DNA of 64,000 bases, taken from NCBI RefSeq assembly GCF_013394915.1, contig NZ_CP056771.1:62001-126000 (forward strand), in the 5' to 3' direction. The notes under the pieces are model-generated. The model was given only the letters and a program-made list of their open reading frames with translations, made no database searches and was not told the origin of the DNA. The stretch is from Buchnera aphidicola (Aphis gossypii). GTDB taxonomy: Bacteria > Pseudomonadota > Gammaproteobacteria > Enterobacterales > Enterobacteriaceae. The translations under genes and the position numbers were made by a program. Positions within the stretch are counted from its first letter, which is position 1; each line of letters opens with the position of its first letter. This document shows positions 1-10,027 of this stretch, piece by piece.

Positions 1-90
1 ATTATTAAATATAATTTAAATAAATATTTAATTTTGCATTTTTATAATATTGAGTAAATAATTTTTACTTTTTAATTAGGAGGTAATTGA

Positions 91-1155
91 ATGAATGATA
101 ATAAAAAAAATAATTTATTCTCTTGGATTAATTCAAAAATCATTAAAAGAAATAAATCTGATTTAAATAAAAATGAAATAAATAAAAAAATTAATACTGT
201 AGTTATTAAAAAACAAGAATCTAAAAATAATATAAAAATTGATTTTTTTTTTAAATTAAAAGAAAGTTTAAAAAAAACTAAAAATTTTTTTAATAATCGT
301 ATTATTCAGATTTTTAGTTCAAAAAATATAGATCAATCTTTATTTGAAGAATTAGAAGATACTATGATTTTATCTGATATTGGTATCAATACTACTGAAA
401 AAATTATTAAAGGATTAATTAATGACACTAATCGTCGGAAATTAAAAAATCCAAAATCAGTATATTTTATTTTGAAAGAAAGAATGCACTTAATCTTAAA
501 GAAAGTAGAAATACCTCTTTTAATTTCGAATAAAACGCCATTTGTTATATTAGTAGTTGGTGTAAATGGAACCGGGAAAACTACAACTGCTTTAAAATTA
601 GCAAAAAAATATAAATTAGATGGAAAATCTGTAATGTTAGCGGCAGCTGATACATTTCGTGCTGCTGCGATAGATCAATTAAAAACATTAGGAAAAACAC
701 ATGATATTCCAGTTATAGCTCAAGTTTCAGGGGCGGATCCAGCGGCAGTAGCATTTGATGCATTAAAATCTGCTATTTCTAAGAAAATTGATGTTTTAAT
801 CATTGATACAGCAGGAAGACTACATAACAAGCAACATTTATTAGAAGAGCTTAAAAAGATAGTTAGAGTTGTTAAGAAACTAAATGTATCTGCTCCACAT
901 GAAATAGTGCTAGTGATTGATGCTTGTAATGGTCAAAATACAATTAGACAGACTGAAATGTTTAATAAATCACTTAATTTAACTGGGTTAATTATTACTA
1001 AATTAGATGGCACAGCTAAAGGAGGAGTAATTTTTTCTTTATCAGATCAATTTTCTATTCCTATTCGTTATATTGGAACTGGTGAAAAATCAACTGATTT
1101 GATTACTTTCAATAGTAATAATTTTATTAATTCTATTTTTGATGATATAAAGTAA
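91..1155 (+). CDS. ftsY: Signal recognition particle receptor FtsY
   Basis: GTPase that docks the SRP-ribosome complex at the inner membrane and hands nascent membrane proteins to the translocon. The NG domain is intact: P-loop GVNGTGKTT at about residues 157-165, DTFRAAA near 187, DTAGR near 240 and TKLDGTAKGG near 302. The N-terminal A domain is short and Lys/Asn-rich, giving 354 aa against about 497 in E. coli, so only a reduced membrane-targeting region remains. The start follows a strong AGGAGG site. In E. coli the order is ftsY-ftsE-ftsX-rpoH. Here rpoH follows directly, so ftsEX is gone from this locus. Confidence 0.97.
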   Translation: MNDNKKNNLFSWINSKIIKRNKSDLNKNEINKKINTVVIKKQESKNNIKIDFFFKLKESLKKTKNFFNNRIIQIFSSKNIDQSLFEELEDTMILSDIGINTTEKIIKGLINDTNRRKLKNPKSVYFILKERMHLILKKVEIPLLISNKTPFVILVVGVNGTGKTTTALKLAKKYKLDGKSVMLAAADTFRAAAIDQLKTLGKTHDIPVIAQVSGADPAAVAFDALKSAISKKIDVLIIDTAGRLHNKQHLLEELKKIVRVVKKLNVSAPHEIVLVIDACNGQNTIRQTEMFNKSLNLTGLIITKLDGTAKGGVIFSLSDQFSIPIRYIGTGEKSTDLITFNSNNFINSIFDDIK

Positions 1156-1268
1156 TTTTTTGTAAAATTTTAAACATAAAATAGTTTGTATTATTTGTTT
1201 CAATATTAATGTGTGTAATATTTATATAAATTTTTGATTTTAAATTTTAATTAAAGTATGATAAAAAA

Positions 1269-1313
1269 TCCCACATACTTGTAATTTATTTAATGTATTT
1301 CATTCATGCGGGA
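1269..1313 (+). promoter_or_regulatory. Possible hairpin masking the rpoH Shine-Dalgarno
   Basis: The octamer TCCCACAT (1269-1276) can pair with ATGCGGGA (1306-1313) with one A/C mismatch. The second arm carries the GGGAG ribosome-binding site just before the rpoH start at 1320. Such a fold would hide the site at low temperature. E. coli rpoH is under translational thermosensor control, though with a different, partly intragenic structure. Thermosensing here is inferred from base pairing alone. Confidence 0.35.
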
Positions 1314-1319
1314 GTTAAC

Positions 1320-2180
1320 ATGGCCAATAAAGTACAGATTTTGTCTGTTACATCATTAGGTAACTTAGATGCTTATATTAGAATAGCTAATTTATGGCCT
1401 ATGTTATCTATTGAAGAAGAAAAATTATTAACTCGACGCTTACGTTATCACGGTGATTTAGATGCTGCTAGAACTTTAATTCTTTCTCATCTTCGGTTTG
1501 TCATTCACATTTCACGAAATTATTCAGGGTATGGTTTGCTTCAAGCTGATCTAATACAAGAGGGAAATATAGGTTTAATGAAAGCAGTTCGAAGATTTAA
1601 TCCAGAAATTGGGGTTCGTTTAGTGTCTTTTGCAGTTCATTGGATTAAATCTGAAATACATGAATATGTGCTTAGAAATTGGCGAATTGTAAAAGTAGCA
1701 ACTACAAAATCTCAAAGAAAATTATTTTTTAACTTAAGAAAAAGTAAAAATAGATTAGGTTGGTTTAATAAAGAAGAAATTGAAATAGTTGCTCGAGAAT
1801 TAGGTGTAACTACAGCTGATGTTAGAGAAATGGAATCTCGTATGTCAGCTCAAGATATAACGTTTAATCCATTTCCAGATGATGATTTAAAAGATAGTAA
1901 GAATAGTTTAAATATGCATTATTTGCAAGATAAAACATCTGATTTTGCTCATGGATTTGAACAGGATGATTGGGATGAACATGCAACACATAAATTAAGT
2001 GATGCTTTGTTAGGTTTAGATCAACGTAGTCGTGATATTATTAAATCTAGATGGTTAGATAAAAGCAAAAAAAATAACACTTTACAAGCCTTGGCAAACA
2101 ATTATGGTATTTCTGCAGAGCGTGTACGACAATTAGAGAAAAATGCTATGAAAAAATTAAAAATAGCTATAGAAAATTAG
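1320..2180 (+). CDS. rpoH: RNA polymerase heat-shock sigma factor sigma-32
   Basis: Alternative sigma factor that directs RNA polymerase to heat-shock promoters. The protein (286 aa; E. coli 284) is collinear with E. coli RpoH. It has region 2 with [19 protein letters not shown], the RpoH-box-like stretch [10 protein letters not shown], and a C-terminal region 4 helix-turn-helix ending [16 protein letters not shown]. An in-frame ATG exists 27 bases upstream at 1293. The start at 1320 is preferred because GGAG lies 6 bases before it and the protein then aligns with the E. coli N-terminus. It stands alone, with no ftsEX upstream, and converges with glmS. Confidence 0.96.
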   Translation: MANKVQILSVTSLGNLDAYIRIANLWPMLSIEEEKLLTRRLRYHGDLDAARTLILSHLRFVIHISRNYSGYGLLQADLIQEGNIGLMKAVRRFNPEIGVRLVSFAVHWIKSEIHEYVLRNWRIVKVATTKSQRKLFFNLRKSKNRLGWFNKEEIEIVARELGVTTADVREMESRMSAQDITFNPFPDDDLKDSKNSLNMHYLQDKTSDFAHGFEQDDWDEHATHKLSDALLGLDQRSRDIIKSRWLDKSKKNNTLQALANNYGISAERVRQLEKNAMKKLKIAIEN

Positions 2181-2219
2181 ACTAAGAATAAAAATAATTA
2201 ATTATAATATGCTCTATAT

Positions 2220-2263
2220 AGAGTATGAGACTGTATTAAGTAATTTAAAACTCATACTCTTTT
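2220..2263. terminator. Bidirectional terminator between rpoH and glmS
   Basis: A perfect 10-bp stem, AGAGTATGAG (2220-2229) with CTCATACTCT (2251-2260), is followed on the plus strand by TTTATAAAAT. It lies between the stop codons of convergent rpoH and glmS and could end both transcripts. Confidence 0.7.
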
Positions 2264-2282
2264 ATAAAATAAATATAAATTT

Positions 2283-4112
2283 TTACTCTACTGTAACAGA
2301 TTTCGCAAGATTTCTTGGTTGATCTATGTTAGTTCCTTTACTTAAAGCAATATAATATGCAAGTAATTGCAATGGAATTATATAAAAAATAGGCGCGATT
2401 ATTTCTTCCACATATGGAACTTTTAAAGATGTTATATTTTTTTCTAAATTTATTTCTTCATCAGAGAAAATATAAATTAAACCACCTCTTGTGCATATTT
2501 CTTGGATATTTTTTTTTGTTTTTTCAAGCAACGAGTTTTTTGGCGCTGTAATAATAATAGGTATATCTTTATCAATTAATGCAAGAGGTCCATGTTTTAA
2601 CTCTCCACACGGATAAGCTTCGGCATGAATATAAGCAATTTCTTTTAATTTTAATGCTCCTTCCATGGCTATTGGATACTGGTCACTTCTTCCAAGAAAA
2701 AGAATGTTTTTTGCATTATGTAATTTCTTTGCTATATTTTGAATTTCTTTATTTTTTTTTAAAATTTCTTCAATTCTATATGGTAAAATAGTTAAAACTT
2801 TTACAATTTTTTTTTCAATATTATTTTCTTTTTTTTTAATGTTTATTATTTTTGCTACCAACATTAATAAAACAGTTAGTTGTGTAGTAAAGGATTTTGT
2901 AGAAGCAACTCCTATTTCAACTCCAGCTTTAGTTAATAAATAATTATCAGATTCTTGTACTAAAGATGAACTTTTCATATTGCAGATAGTTAAATTTCCT
3001 AAATATCCTAATTTTTTAGATATTCTTAAAGCTTTTAAAGTATCTGCTGTTTCACCTGATTGGGATAAAGTAACAAAAAAACTTTTTTTTCTGACTGCTA
3101 ATTTTCTAGAGGTAAATTCAGAAGCTACTTCTACGTCACATGGAATATTCGCTAATGATTCAAACCAATGTTTAGCAACCATAGCAGCATGGTAAGAAGT
3201 TCCGCATGCAACTATATGAATATGTTCTAAATGTAAAAAAATATTTTTTTCTTTCAAACCTAATTCTGAAAAATAAATAGTTTCATTATCTTTTAAACGA
3301 TTTTTCAGAGCATTTTGAATGGATTTTGGTTGTTCATATATTTCTTTTTCCATGTAATATTTATATTTTCCTTTTTTTATATATTCATATTGAACATCGG
3401 ATTTAATTATTTTTCTTTGCGCTATAGAATTTTTTTTATTAAAAATTTTAATTTTTTCTGATTTTACAATAGCAATATCTCCTTCTTTTAAATATATAAA
3501 ATTTTTTGTAACACTTAATAAGGCAATTTGATCTGAAGCGATAAAATTTTCTCCTATACCTAATCCAATAACTAATGGGCTCCCAGAACATACAGCTATT
3601 AATTTTGATGAGTTTTTACTATCCATAATCACCATACTATAATTCCCTTTTAATTGTGTTAAACTATGATTAATAATTTCTAAAAGAGATTTACCTGCTT
3701 TTTTTTGCTCCCAATGCAATAGATGCGCAATAACTTCGGTATCTGTATCGGAATGAAATATATAACCTTTTTCTTCTAAAAAAGATTTAATTTGCAAGCT
3801 ATTTTCAATAATACCATTATGAACAATAGAAATGTGTGAGGAAATATGTGGATGTGTATTTTCTTCTGAAACTTTTCCGTGAGTTGCCCATCGTGTGTGA
3901 GCAAGACCAATTTTCCCAAATAATTTTTTATTTTTTGTTTTTTTTATTAATTTGTTTACTTTACCTACAGATCTTACTCGAATAAACTTATTATATTCAT
4001 TTATTAAAGCCAATCCAGAAGAATCATATCCTCTATATTCTAATCGTTGAATACTTTCAAGAAGAAAATTAGTTATATTACGTTGTGTTACTGCAGCAAC
4101 AATACCACACAT
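2283..4112 (-). CDS. glmS: Glutamine--fructose-6-phosphate aminotransferase
   Basis: Makes glucosamine-6-phosphate from fructose-6-phosphate and glutamine, the first step toward UDP-GlcNAc for peptidoglycan. At 609 aa it equals E. coli length. The processed N-terminus MCGIVAAV supplies the Cys nucleophile of the glutaminase domain. Two SIS domains follow, with CGTSYHAA near 300 and [18 protein letters not shown] near 475, and the C-terminus ends in the family signature SVTVE. The start has an AAGGTAGA site. The glmU stop codon lies about 50 bases upstream, so glmU-glmS is the same operon as in E. coli. I saw no full glmS regulatory leader. Confidence 0.97.
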   Translation of the reverse strand: MCGIVAAVTQRNITNFLLESIQRLEYRGYDSSGLALINEYNKFIRVRSVGKVNKLIKKTKNKKLFGKIGLAHTRWATHGKVSEENTHPHISSHISIVHNGIIENSLQIKSFLEEKGYIFHSDTDTEVIAHLLHWEQKKAGKSLLEIINHSLTQLKGNYSMVIMDSKNSSKLIAVCSGSPLVIGLGIGENFIASDQIALLSVTKNFIYLKEGDIAIVKSEKIKIFNKKNSIAQRKIIKSDVQYEYIKKGKYKYYMEKEIYEQPKSIQNALKNRLKDNETIYFSELGLKEKNIFLHLEHIHIVACGTSYHAAMVAKHWFESLANIPCDVEVASEFTSRKLAVRKKSFFVTLSQSGETADTLKALRISKKLGYLGNLTICNMKSSSLVQESDNYLLTKAGVEIGVASTKSFTTQLTVLLMLVAKIINIKKKENNIEKKIVKVLTILPYRIEEILKKNKEIQNIAKKLHNAKNILFLGRSDQYPIAMEGALKLKEIAYIHAEAYPCGELKHGPLALIDKDIPIIITAPKNSLLEKTKKNIQEICTRGGLIYIFSDEEINLEKNITSLKVPYVEEIIAPIFYIIPLQLLAYYIALSKGTNIDQPRNLAKSVTVE

Positions 4113-4164
4113 ATAAATCTACCTTTTTTATTATAAAATAATTTTTATCAGTAAGTAGTTTTTG

Positions 4165-5532
4165 TCATTTTTTTTTAGCAAGAATCCAGTTTTCTTTATG
4201 TTTTTGTTCTTTTTTATTGTAAACTAAACATGGTTTTTCTACATTTTTTATTACGGTAGTACCTGCTGCAATAGTTGTATCCTTAGAAATTTTAATCGGG
4301 GCGACTAATTCACTATTGGAGCCTATGAAAACATTGTTACCAATAATTGTTTTTGATTTTTTTAAACCATTATAATTGCATGTAATGCTTCCTGCACCAA
4401 TATTAACTTGAGAACCAATCTCAGAATCTCCAATATAACTAAGATGTTTTATTTTAGATTTTTTTTCTATAGTACTTTCTTTTATTTCAACAAAATTTCC
4501 TATATGTATTTCATTATTTAATATGGTGTTATTTCTAAGATGACAAAAAGGTCCTATTATACAATTTTGTCCTATTTTAACATTTTCCATAATACTATAT
4601 TCTTTAATTTGAGATTTATTTTGAATAATACTATTTTTAATTATACATCCAGCTCCAATTTTTATATTATCTCCTAAAGTGACATTACCTTCCAATATAA
4701 CACCGGTGTCTATTTCTATATTTTTTCCGTGTTTTAATATTCCTCTTAAGTTAAAACGACTTGGATCTTTTAACATAACTCCAGAAATCATAAGATTTTT
4801 AGTTATTTTTTTTTGAATAATTTTTTCTGAAATAGATAATTGAAGTTGATTATTGATACCTAATATTTCTTTGTAATTTACAGTTTCTACTGTCGAAATA
4901 GTACTTCCTTCCAAATAAGCTAAGTAAACAATATCTGTAGCATATAATTCTGCATCAACGTCGTTTTTTTTAATTTTTAAGATCCATCTTTTTAAATCTT
5001 TTCCATTGGCTATAAATGTTCCGGAATATACTTCTTTAATTAATTTTTCTTTATTTTTAGCGCATTTATCTTCTATAATTCTGATTACTTTTCCTTTTTT
5101 TCTTGCAACCCTACCATACCCTTCTGGATTTTTTATACTACTAGTCAACAAACTTAGATTTGATTTTTTTTTAGACTCTTGCAATTTTTTGATAGACTCT
5201 TTTGAAATAAATGGCATATCGCCATAAAGAACAATAATGTTTTCATTGTCTAAAAAATTTTTTGATGCTATATTTATGGCATCACCTGTGCCTTTTTGAT
5301 GTTTTTGAATTACCCATTTTACAGAAAAATTTTGAGTTTTAGATAATATTTCTTTTATATTGCTAGTGCAAACTAATATAATTCTTTCAGGTTTAATAGA
5401 TTTTGCTGTATTTAAGACATATTCTAATATTGTTTTTCCGCCTAATTTATGCAATACCTTTGGGTAATTAGATTTCATTCTACTACCTTTTCCTGCTGCT
5501 AATATCACAATAGTTGTTTTATTTTTTAACAT
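4165..5532 (-). CDS. glmU: Bifunctional GlcN-1-P acetyltransferase / GlcNAc-1-P uridyltransferase
   Basis: Catalyses the last two steps to UDP-GlcNAc in the cytoplasm. The N-terminal uridyltransferase has the nucleotide-binding loop ILAAGKGSRM at residues 10-19 and YGDMPFI near 103. The C-terminal acetyltransferase is a left-handed beta helix of hexapeptide repeats (IGAGCIIKNSII, IGAGSITCNYNG). Its length, 455 aa, matches E. coli (456). The start follows AAAAGGA. It is upstream of and probably co-transcribed with glmS. Confidence 0.97.
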   Translation of the reverse strand: MLKNKTTIVILAAGKGSRMKSNYPKVLHKLGGKTILEYVLNTAKSIKPERIILVCTSNIKEILSKTQNFSVKWVIQKHQKGTGDAINIASKNFLDNENIIVLYGDMPFISKESIKKLQESKKKSNLSLLTSSIKNPEGYGRVARKKGKVIRIIEDKCAKNKEKLIKEVYSGTFIANGKDLKRWILKIKKNDVDAELYATDIVYLAYLEGSTISTVETVNYKEILGINNQLQLSISEKIIQKKITKNLMISGVMLKDPSRFNLRGILKHGKNIEIDTGVILEGNVTLGDNIKIGAGCIIKNSIIQNKSQIKEYSIMENVKIGQNCIIGPFCHLRNNTILNNEIHIGNFVEIKESTIEKKSKIKHLSYIGDSEIGSQVNIGAGSITCNYNGLKKSKTIIGNNVFIGSNSELVAPIKISKDTTIAAGTTVIKNVEKPCLVYNKKEQKHKENWILAKKK

Positions 5533-5688
5533 ATATATCCTTTTAATATTTATTTAAATATATAAATTTCTTCAATTAATTTATTTAAAATTATTAAATT
5601 TATCACATTATGATTTTTATATAATATATATAAATTGATTATAAAAATATTTAAGCAATAAATACTTTACTTTACATTAAGGTTTATT

Positions 5689-6489
5689 ATGTATCGAATT
5701 ATCACAGTGGATTTAGATGGTACTTTATTGTCTCCACAAAATAAAATAACAAAATATACGAAAAAAATCATAAAATTATTATTAAGTAAAGGTTTATATG
5801 TTGTTTTTGCTTCGGGTCGTCATCATATAGATATGATGTATATTCGAGATAGTTTAAATATTAAAATTTTCATGATCACTTCAAATGGAGCTAAAATTTA
5901 TGGTTTAGATAATCAGTTAATTTTTGAAAATGATTTAAATATAGATATTGCTTCTAATCTTATTTATTTAACGCATTTAGATTCAGATATTATTACACAA
6001 GTTTATCAAAATGATCACTGGTATATAAACAACAGTAAAATTAAAAATAATTTTTGCCCAAGTTTATCTTTGCTTCAATACCAATATTTTCATCCAGATA
6101 CATTTAATTTTAGTAAAATTAGTAAAATTTTTTTCACAAGTAATAATTTTAAAAAATTATTTAATCTTGAAAAACATATTATTGATTCGTTAGACAAAAA
6201 AGTGCATGCTAACTTTTCTTCTCCGGGATGTTTAGAGGTGATATCTGGAAAAACTTCTAAGGGATTTGGATTAAAAATTATATCTAATAATTTAGGTATT
6301 TCTTTAAAGGAATGTATTACATTTGGTAATGGTATGAATGATTATGATATGTTAAAGATTTCTGGGAAAGCATGTATTATGGAAAACTCTGATTTACGTT
6401 TAAAAAATATCTTACCACATGCTGAAGTTATTGGAAATAATAAAGATGATAGTGTAGCAGTGTTTTTAAATAAAATGTTTATTATTTAA
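5689..6489 (+). CDS. yigL: HAD-superfamily sugar/pyridoxal phosphatase YigL
   Basis: Cof-type haloacid-dehalogenase phosphatase, 266 aa, the same length as E. coli YigL and collinear with it. Motif I (VDLDGTLLSP, residues 7-16), motif II (ASGRHH) and motif III Lys (SKGFGL) are present. Motif IV reads FGNGMND where the family has FGDGMND, so residue 214 is Asn rather than the usual Mg2+-binding Asp; activity could be reduced. In E. coli yigL sits near metR-metE, as here. E. coli YigL dephosphorylates pyridoxal phosphate and sugar phosphates; the substrate here is inferred. Confidence 0.9.
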   Translation: MYRIITVDLDGTLLSPQNKITKYTKKIIKLLLSKGLYVVFASGRHHIDMMYIRDSLNIKIFMITSNGAKIYGLDNQLIFENDLNIDIASNLIYLTHLDSDIITQVYQNDHWYINNSKIKNNFCPSLSLLQYQYFHPDTFNFSKISKIFFTSNNFKKLFNLEKHIIDSLDKKVHANFSSPGCLEVISGKTSKGFGLKIISNNLGISLKECITFGNGMNDYDMLKISGKACIMENSDLRLKNILPHAEVIGNNKDDSVAVFLNKMFII

Positions 6490-6518
6490 AACTTTTAATT
6501 ATATAAAATTTTTTTTAA

Positions 6519-7454
6519 TTAATATTTAACATTTTTAAAATAACTAGGATATAGTATATGTCGAATAAGTTTTAAATGACTATTTACATGTGAAGATATC
6601 GAAAAAATAAAGTTTTGTATAGTTAATTCTTTTTGTTCACCATTTCTTACAGCAGCATACAATCTTTTCCATATACCTTTTCCTATTTTCCTTGTTACAA
6701 TTAAGTTTTGTTTTTCAAAATCATCTACTACCCAATATGGTAAAGCAGTAATTCCCATCTGTGCTGATACCATTTGTATAAGAAGCGAAGTATTATTTAC
6801 ATTTTTAAATATTGGTGTTATCCCCGCTGGTTGTAAAAAAAATTTCCATATATCTAATCTATGACGTTCTACTGGGTATGTCATTAATATTTCAGATGAT
6901 AAATCTTCTGGAATAATATTTTGTTCTTTTTTTGCTAAAGGGTGATTAGGAGATAAAATTAATCGGACTTCAAAATCAAACATAGGTATATAAATTAAAT
7001 TGCTTTTAGGTAAAACTTCAGAAGTTAATACAATATCTAGTTTACCTTGTTGAAGAGAAGGTTGTGGGCTAAAAATCATATCTGAATAAAAATCTATTTC
7101 TACTTTTGGCCAGTTTTTATGAAAAATTTTTAGCGCAGGTATTAACCAATGAATGCAGCTATGGCATTCAATTGCAATTTTAATAACTTTATGGTGAGTG
7201 TATTTGCAATTTTTTATTGCTTTGTCTATTTTAGGTAATATTTCTTTAGATAATTTTAGTAAAATTTTTCCTTGAATTGTAAATTTAATAGGATTAGTTT
7301 TTCTAATAAATAATTTAAAACCTAATCTTTTTTCCAGTTCATTGCATTGATGAGAAATGGCTGATTGCGTCTGATGTAATTGAATTGCAGTAGAGCTTAA
7401 TGAACCGCTATTTTTTAAGATTTGTAGCGTTCGAAGATGTTTTATTTCGATCAT
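6519..7454 (-). CDS. metR: LysR-family activator of methionine genes MetR
   Basis: LysR-type regulator that, in E. coli, activates metE using homocysteine as co-inducer. The N-terminal winged helix-turn-helix is intact (HLRTLQILKN, then the recognition region TQSAISHQCNELEKRLG near residues 29-45), and a co-inducer domain follows to residue 311 (E. coli 317). It is divergent from metE with 136 bp between, the classical arrangement. It is one of very few dedicated transcription regulators kept in such a reduced genome. Its 3' end faces the yigL stop codon with only about 30 bases between. Confidence 0.95.
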   Translation of the reverse strand: MIEIKHLRTLQILKNSGSLSSTAIQLHQTQSAISHQCNELEKRLGFKLFIRKTNPIKFTIQGKILLKLSKEILPKIDKAIKNCKYTHHKVIKIAIECHSCIHWLIPALKIFHKNWPKVEIDFYSDMIFSPQPSLQQGKLDIVLTSEVLPKSNLIYIPMFDFEVRLILSPNHPLAKKEQNIIPEDLSSEILMTYPVERHRLDIWKFFLQPAGITPIFKNVNNTSLLIQMVSAQMGITALPYWVVDDFEKQNLIVTRKIGKGIWKRLYAAVRNGEQKELTIQNFIFSISSHVNSHLKLIRHILYPSYFKNVKY

Positions 7455-7466
7455 GAGATTCCTTCA
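7454..7466. promoter_or_regulatory. Possible MetR-binding site at the metR start
   Basis: TGAG-N5-TTCA differs by one base from the MetR palindrome TGAA-N5-TTCA and overlaps the metR start codon, where a bound regulator could repress its own gene. In A/T-rich DNA a one-mismatch hit in this 136-bp gap is not very unlikely by chance, so this is only a candidate. Confidence 0.25.
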
Positions 7467-7590
7467 TATCGATGATTAAATATTTTCGCTTGCGTATTTT
7501 ATTTAATACTAGAATTATAAGATATCTATTTTAAATAAATCAATTGTTAAATTATGAATAAATATTTATTAAATAGCTTTAGGAGATAAA

Positions 7591-9864
7591 ATGACTATTT
7601 CGAATCATATACTTGGATTTCCAAGAATAGGAATAAATCGAGAACTTAAAAGAGCTCAAGAATCTTATTGGTCTGGACAGATCAAACAATCAGATTTATG
7701 TTTTGTAGGAAAAAGTTTAAGACAAGATAATTGGAAAAAACAAAAAGATAATGGAATCGAATATATATCAGTTGGAGATTTTTCTTGGTATGATCATGTT
7801 TTAACTACTAGTATGATGCTTGGAAATATACCAGAAAGACATCATGATATTAGTAATTCTGTTGATTTAGATTGTTTATTTCGTATAGCTAGAGGATCTT
7901 ATCCAGATGTTTCAGCATCAGAAATGACTAAATGGTTCAACACTAACTATCATTATATAGTTCCAGAGTTTAATAAAGATAGAATATTAAAATTTTCTTG
8001 GAATCAACTTTTAGAAGAAACTGATGAAGCTTTATTATTAGGATATAAAGTAAAACCTATTATTTTAGGACCTATAACATATTTATGGTTAGGAAAAGTA
8101 AAAGGTCAATACTTTGATCGTTTAGATTTACTTGATAGTATATTGCCTATATATAAACACATTTTAAATGAATTAAATAAAAGAAACATTAATTTTATTC
8201 AAATAGATGAGCCTGCTTTAGTCTTAGAGCTTCCTGAAAAATGGAAAAAAGCTTATTCTTATGCTTATAAATATTTACATGGAAAAAGTAAAATATTATT
8301 AACCACGTATTTTGATAGTATTGATCATAATATAGAATTTATTCGTAACCTACCTGTAGATGGTATTCATATTGATTTAATTTGCGGAAAGTATAATTTA
8401 TTTGATTTTAACACTAAAATTCCTAAAAAATGGATTTTGTCTTTAGGAGTAATTAATGGAAGAAATGTTTGGAAGTCAGATCTTTTAAAATGGTTTAAAG
8501 TTATTTCTAAAATTTCTAAATTGCGTCAAAATTTATTGATTAGTTCATCTTGTTCATTATTACATTCTCCAATCGATTTAAATATGGAAAAAAATTTAGA
8601 TGAAGAAACTAAAACATGGTTTTCTTTTGCTATACAGAAATGTAATGAATTAAAATTATTATTACAAGCGTTAAAAGACGAAAATACTAGTTTAATCAAA
8701 CAATGGTGTGATCCTATTTATCAACGTAGTTTTTCTGAAAAAGTTCAAAAATTTGAAGTTCAAAAACGTGTTTCTAAAATCATAAATAATAATTTTCATC
8801 GTATTAGTGACTATGCTTTACGTTCTGAAAAGCAAAAAATTAAATTTAATTTACCTGTATTACCTACTACTACTATTGGCTCGTTTCCTCAAACAATAGA
8901 AATCAGAAAGTTAAGAAGAGATTATAAAAATAATTTAATAAACTTTAAAGAATACGAAACAGGCATTAAAAAACATATTTCAGAAGTAATAAAAATACAA
9001 GAAGAATTAGATATTGATGTTCTTGTGCATGGAGAAGCTGAACGAAATGATATGGTAGAGTATTTTGGTGAACATTTAGATGGTTTTGTATTTACAGATA
9101 ACGGATGGGTTCAAAGCTATGGTTCGCGTTGTGTAAAACCACCTATTATTGTAGGCGATATTAGCCGTCCAAAATCTATTACTATAGAATGGTCTAAATA
9201 TGCTCAATCTTTAACAAAAAAACCAGTAAAAGGCATGCTCACAGGACCTGTAACTATTTTATTTTGGTCTTTTCCTAGGGAAGACGTCTCATTAGAAACT
9301 ATTTCTAAGCAAATTGCGCTAGCATTACATGATGAAGTTTTAGATTTAGAAAGAAACGGAATTGAAATTATTCAAATTGATGAACCTGCATTACGAGAAG
9401 GACTTCCTTTGAAAAAAAGTTTATGGAATAAATATTTAACTTGGGCTGTCGATGCTTTTCGTTTAACTTGTTTTAATGTAAAAAACACTACACAAATTCA
9501 TACACATATGTGTTATTGTGAATTTAATGATATTATGGATTCTATTGCGTTATTAGATGCTGATGTTATCACTATTGAAACAGCGCGTTCTGATATGGAA
9601 TTATTAGAAGTTTTCAAAGAATTTAAATATCCAAATGAAGTGGGACCAGGTGTATATGATATTCATTCTTCAAATATACCTAATATTAAATCAATTGATA
9701 TTTTATTAAAAAAAGCAATGAAATATATACCATTGAGACAAATTTGGGTTAATCCAGATTGTGGTCTAAAAACAAGAAATTGGGATGAGACAGTATCTGC
9801 ATTAAAGAATATGGTAGAAGCTACAAAACAAATACGAAACCAAATTAAGCAAAATACAACATAA
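7591..9864 (+). CDS. metE: Cobalamin-independent methionine synthase
   Basis: Transfers a methyl group from 5-methyl-tetrahydrofolate to homocysteine, the last step of methionine synthesis, a nutrient supplied to the host. It has 757 aa (E. coli 753). The C-terminal barrel keeps the zinc ligands: HMCYC gives His and Cys, and the Cys of NPDCGLKTR closes the site. [10 protein letters not shown] and the methyl-folate side [10 protein letters not shown] are also present. A strong AGGAGATAAA site precedes the ATG. MetF, which makes its methyl donor, is encoded at about 26 kb. It needs no vitamin B12. Confidence 0.98.
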   Translation: MTISNHILGFPRIGINRELKRAQESYWSGQIKQSDLCFVGKSLRQDNWKKQKDNGIEYISVGDFSWYDHVLTTSMMLGNIPERHHDISNSVDLDCLFRIARGSYPDVSASEMTKWFNTNYHYIVPEFNKDRILKFSWNQLLEETDEALLLGYKVKPIILGPITYLWLGKVKGQYFDRLDLLDSILPIYKHILNELNKRNINFIQIDEPALVLELPEKWKKAYSYAYKYLHGKSKILLTTYFDSIDHNIEFIRNLPVDGIHIDLICGKYNLFDFNTKIPKKWILSLGVINGRNVWKSDLLKWFKVISKISKLRQNLLISSSCSLLHSPIDLNMEKNLDEETKTWFSFAIQKCNELKLLLQALKDENTSLIKQWCDPIYQRSFSEKVQKFEVQKRVSKIINNNFHRISDYALRSEKQKIKFNLPVLPTTTIGSFPQTIEIRKLRRDYKNNLINFKEYETGIKKHISEVIKIQEELDIDVLVHGEAERNDMVEYFGEHLDGFVFTDNGWVQSYGSRCVKPPIIVGDISRPKSITIEWSKYAQSLTKKPVKGMLTGPVTILFWSFPREDVSLETISKQIALALHDEVLDLERNGIEIIQIDEPALREGLPLKKSLWNKYLTWAVDAFRLTCFNVKNTTQIHTHMCYCEFNDIMDSIALLDADVITIETARSDMELLEVFKEFKYPNEVGPGVYDIHSSNIPNIKSIDILLKKAMKYIPLRQIWVNPDCGLKTRNWDETVSALKNMVEATKQIRNQIKQNTT

Positions 9865-9900
9865 ATTAATATTATTTAAAATATATAATTAATTAAATAT

Positions 9901-9953
9901 TAAATCATCTTTTAGATTATTTTTATATAAATAAAAATCTAAATGATGATTTA
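9901..9953. terminator. Long hairpin between metE and purH
   Basis: Nested arms form a near-continuous imperfect stem: TAAATCATC (9901-9909) pairs with GATGATTTA (9945-9953), and TTTAGAT (9911-9917) pairs with ATCTAAA (9937-9943). It lies between the ends of convergent metE and purH and can serve both strands. Confidence 0.6.
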
Positions 9954-10027
9954 AACAATATAATAATATTTTTAATTAATTTTAAAAAAATTAAAGTTTT
10001 ATTTTTTATCTTCAAGCATAGTAAAGA

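Noticed and set aside
7555..7572. TGAATAAATATTTA as a second MetR box before metE
   Set aside because: The second half-site does not match TTCA at two positions, and the sequence is mostly background A/T.
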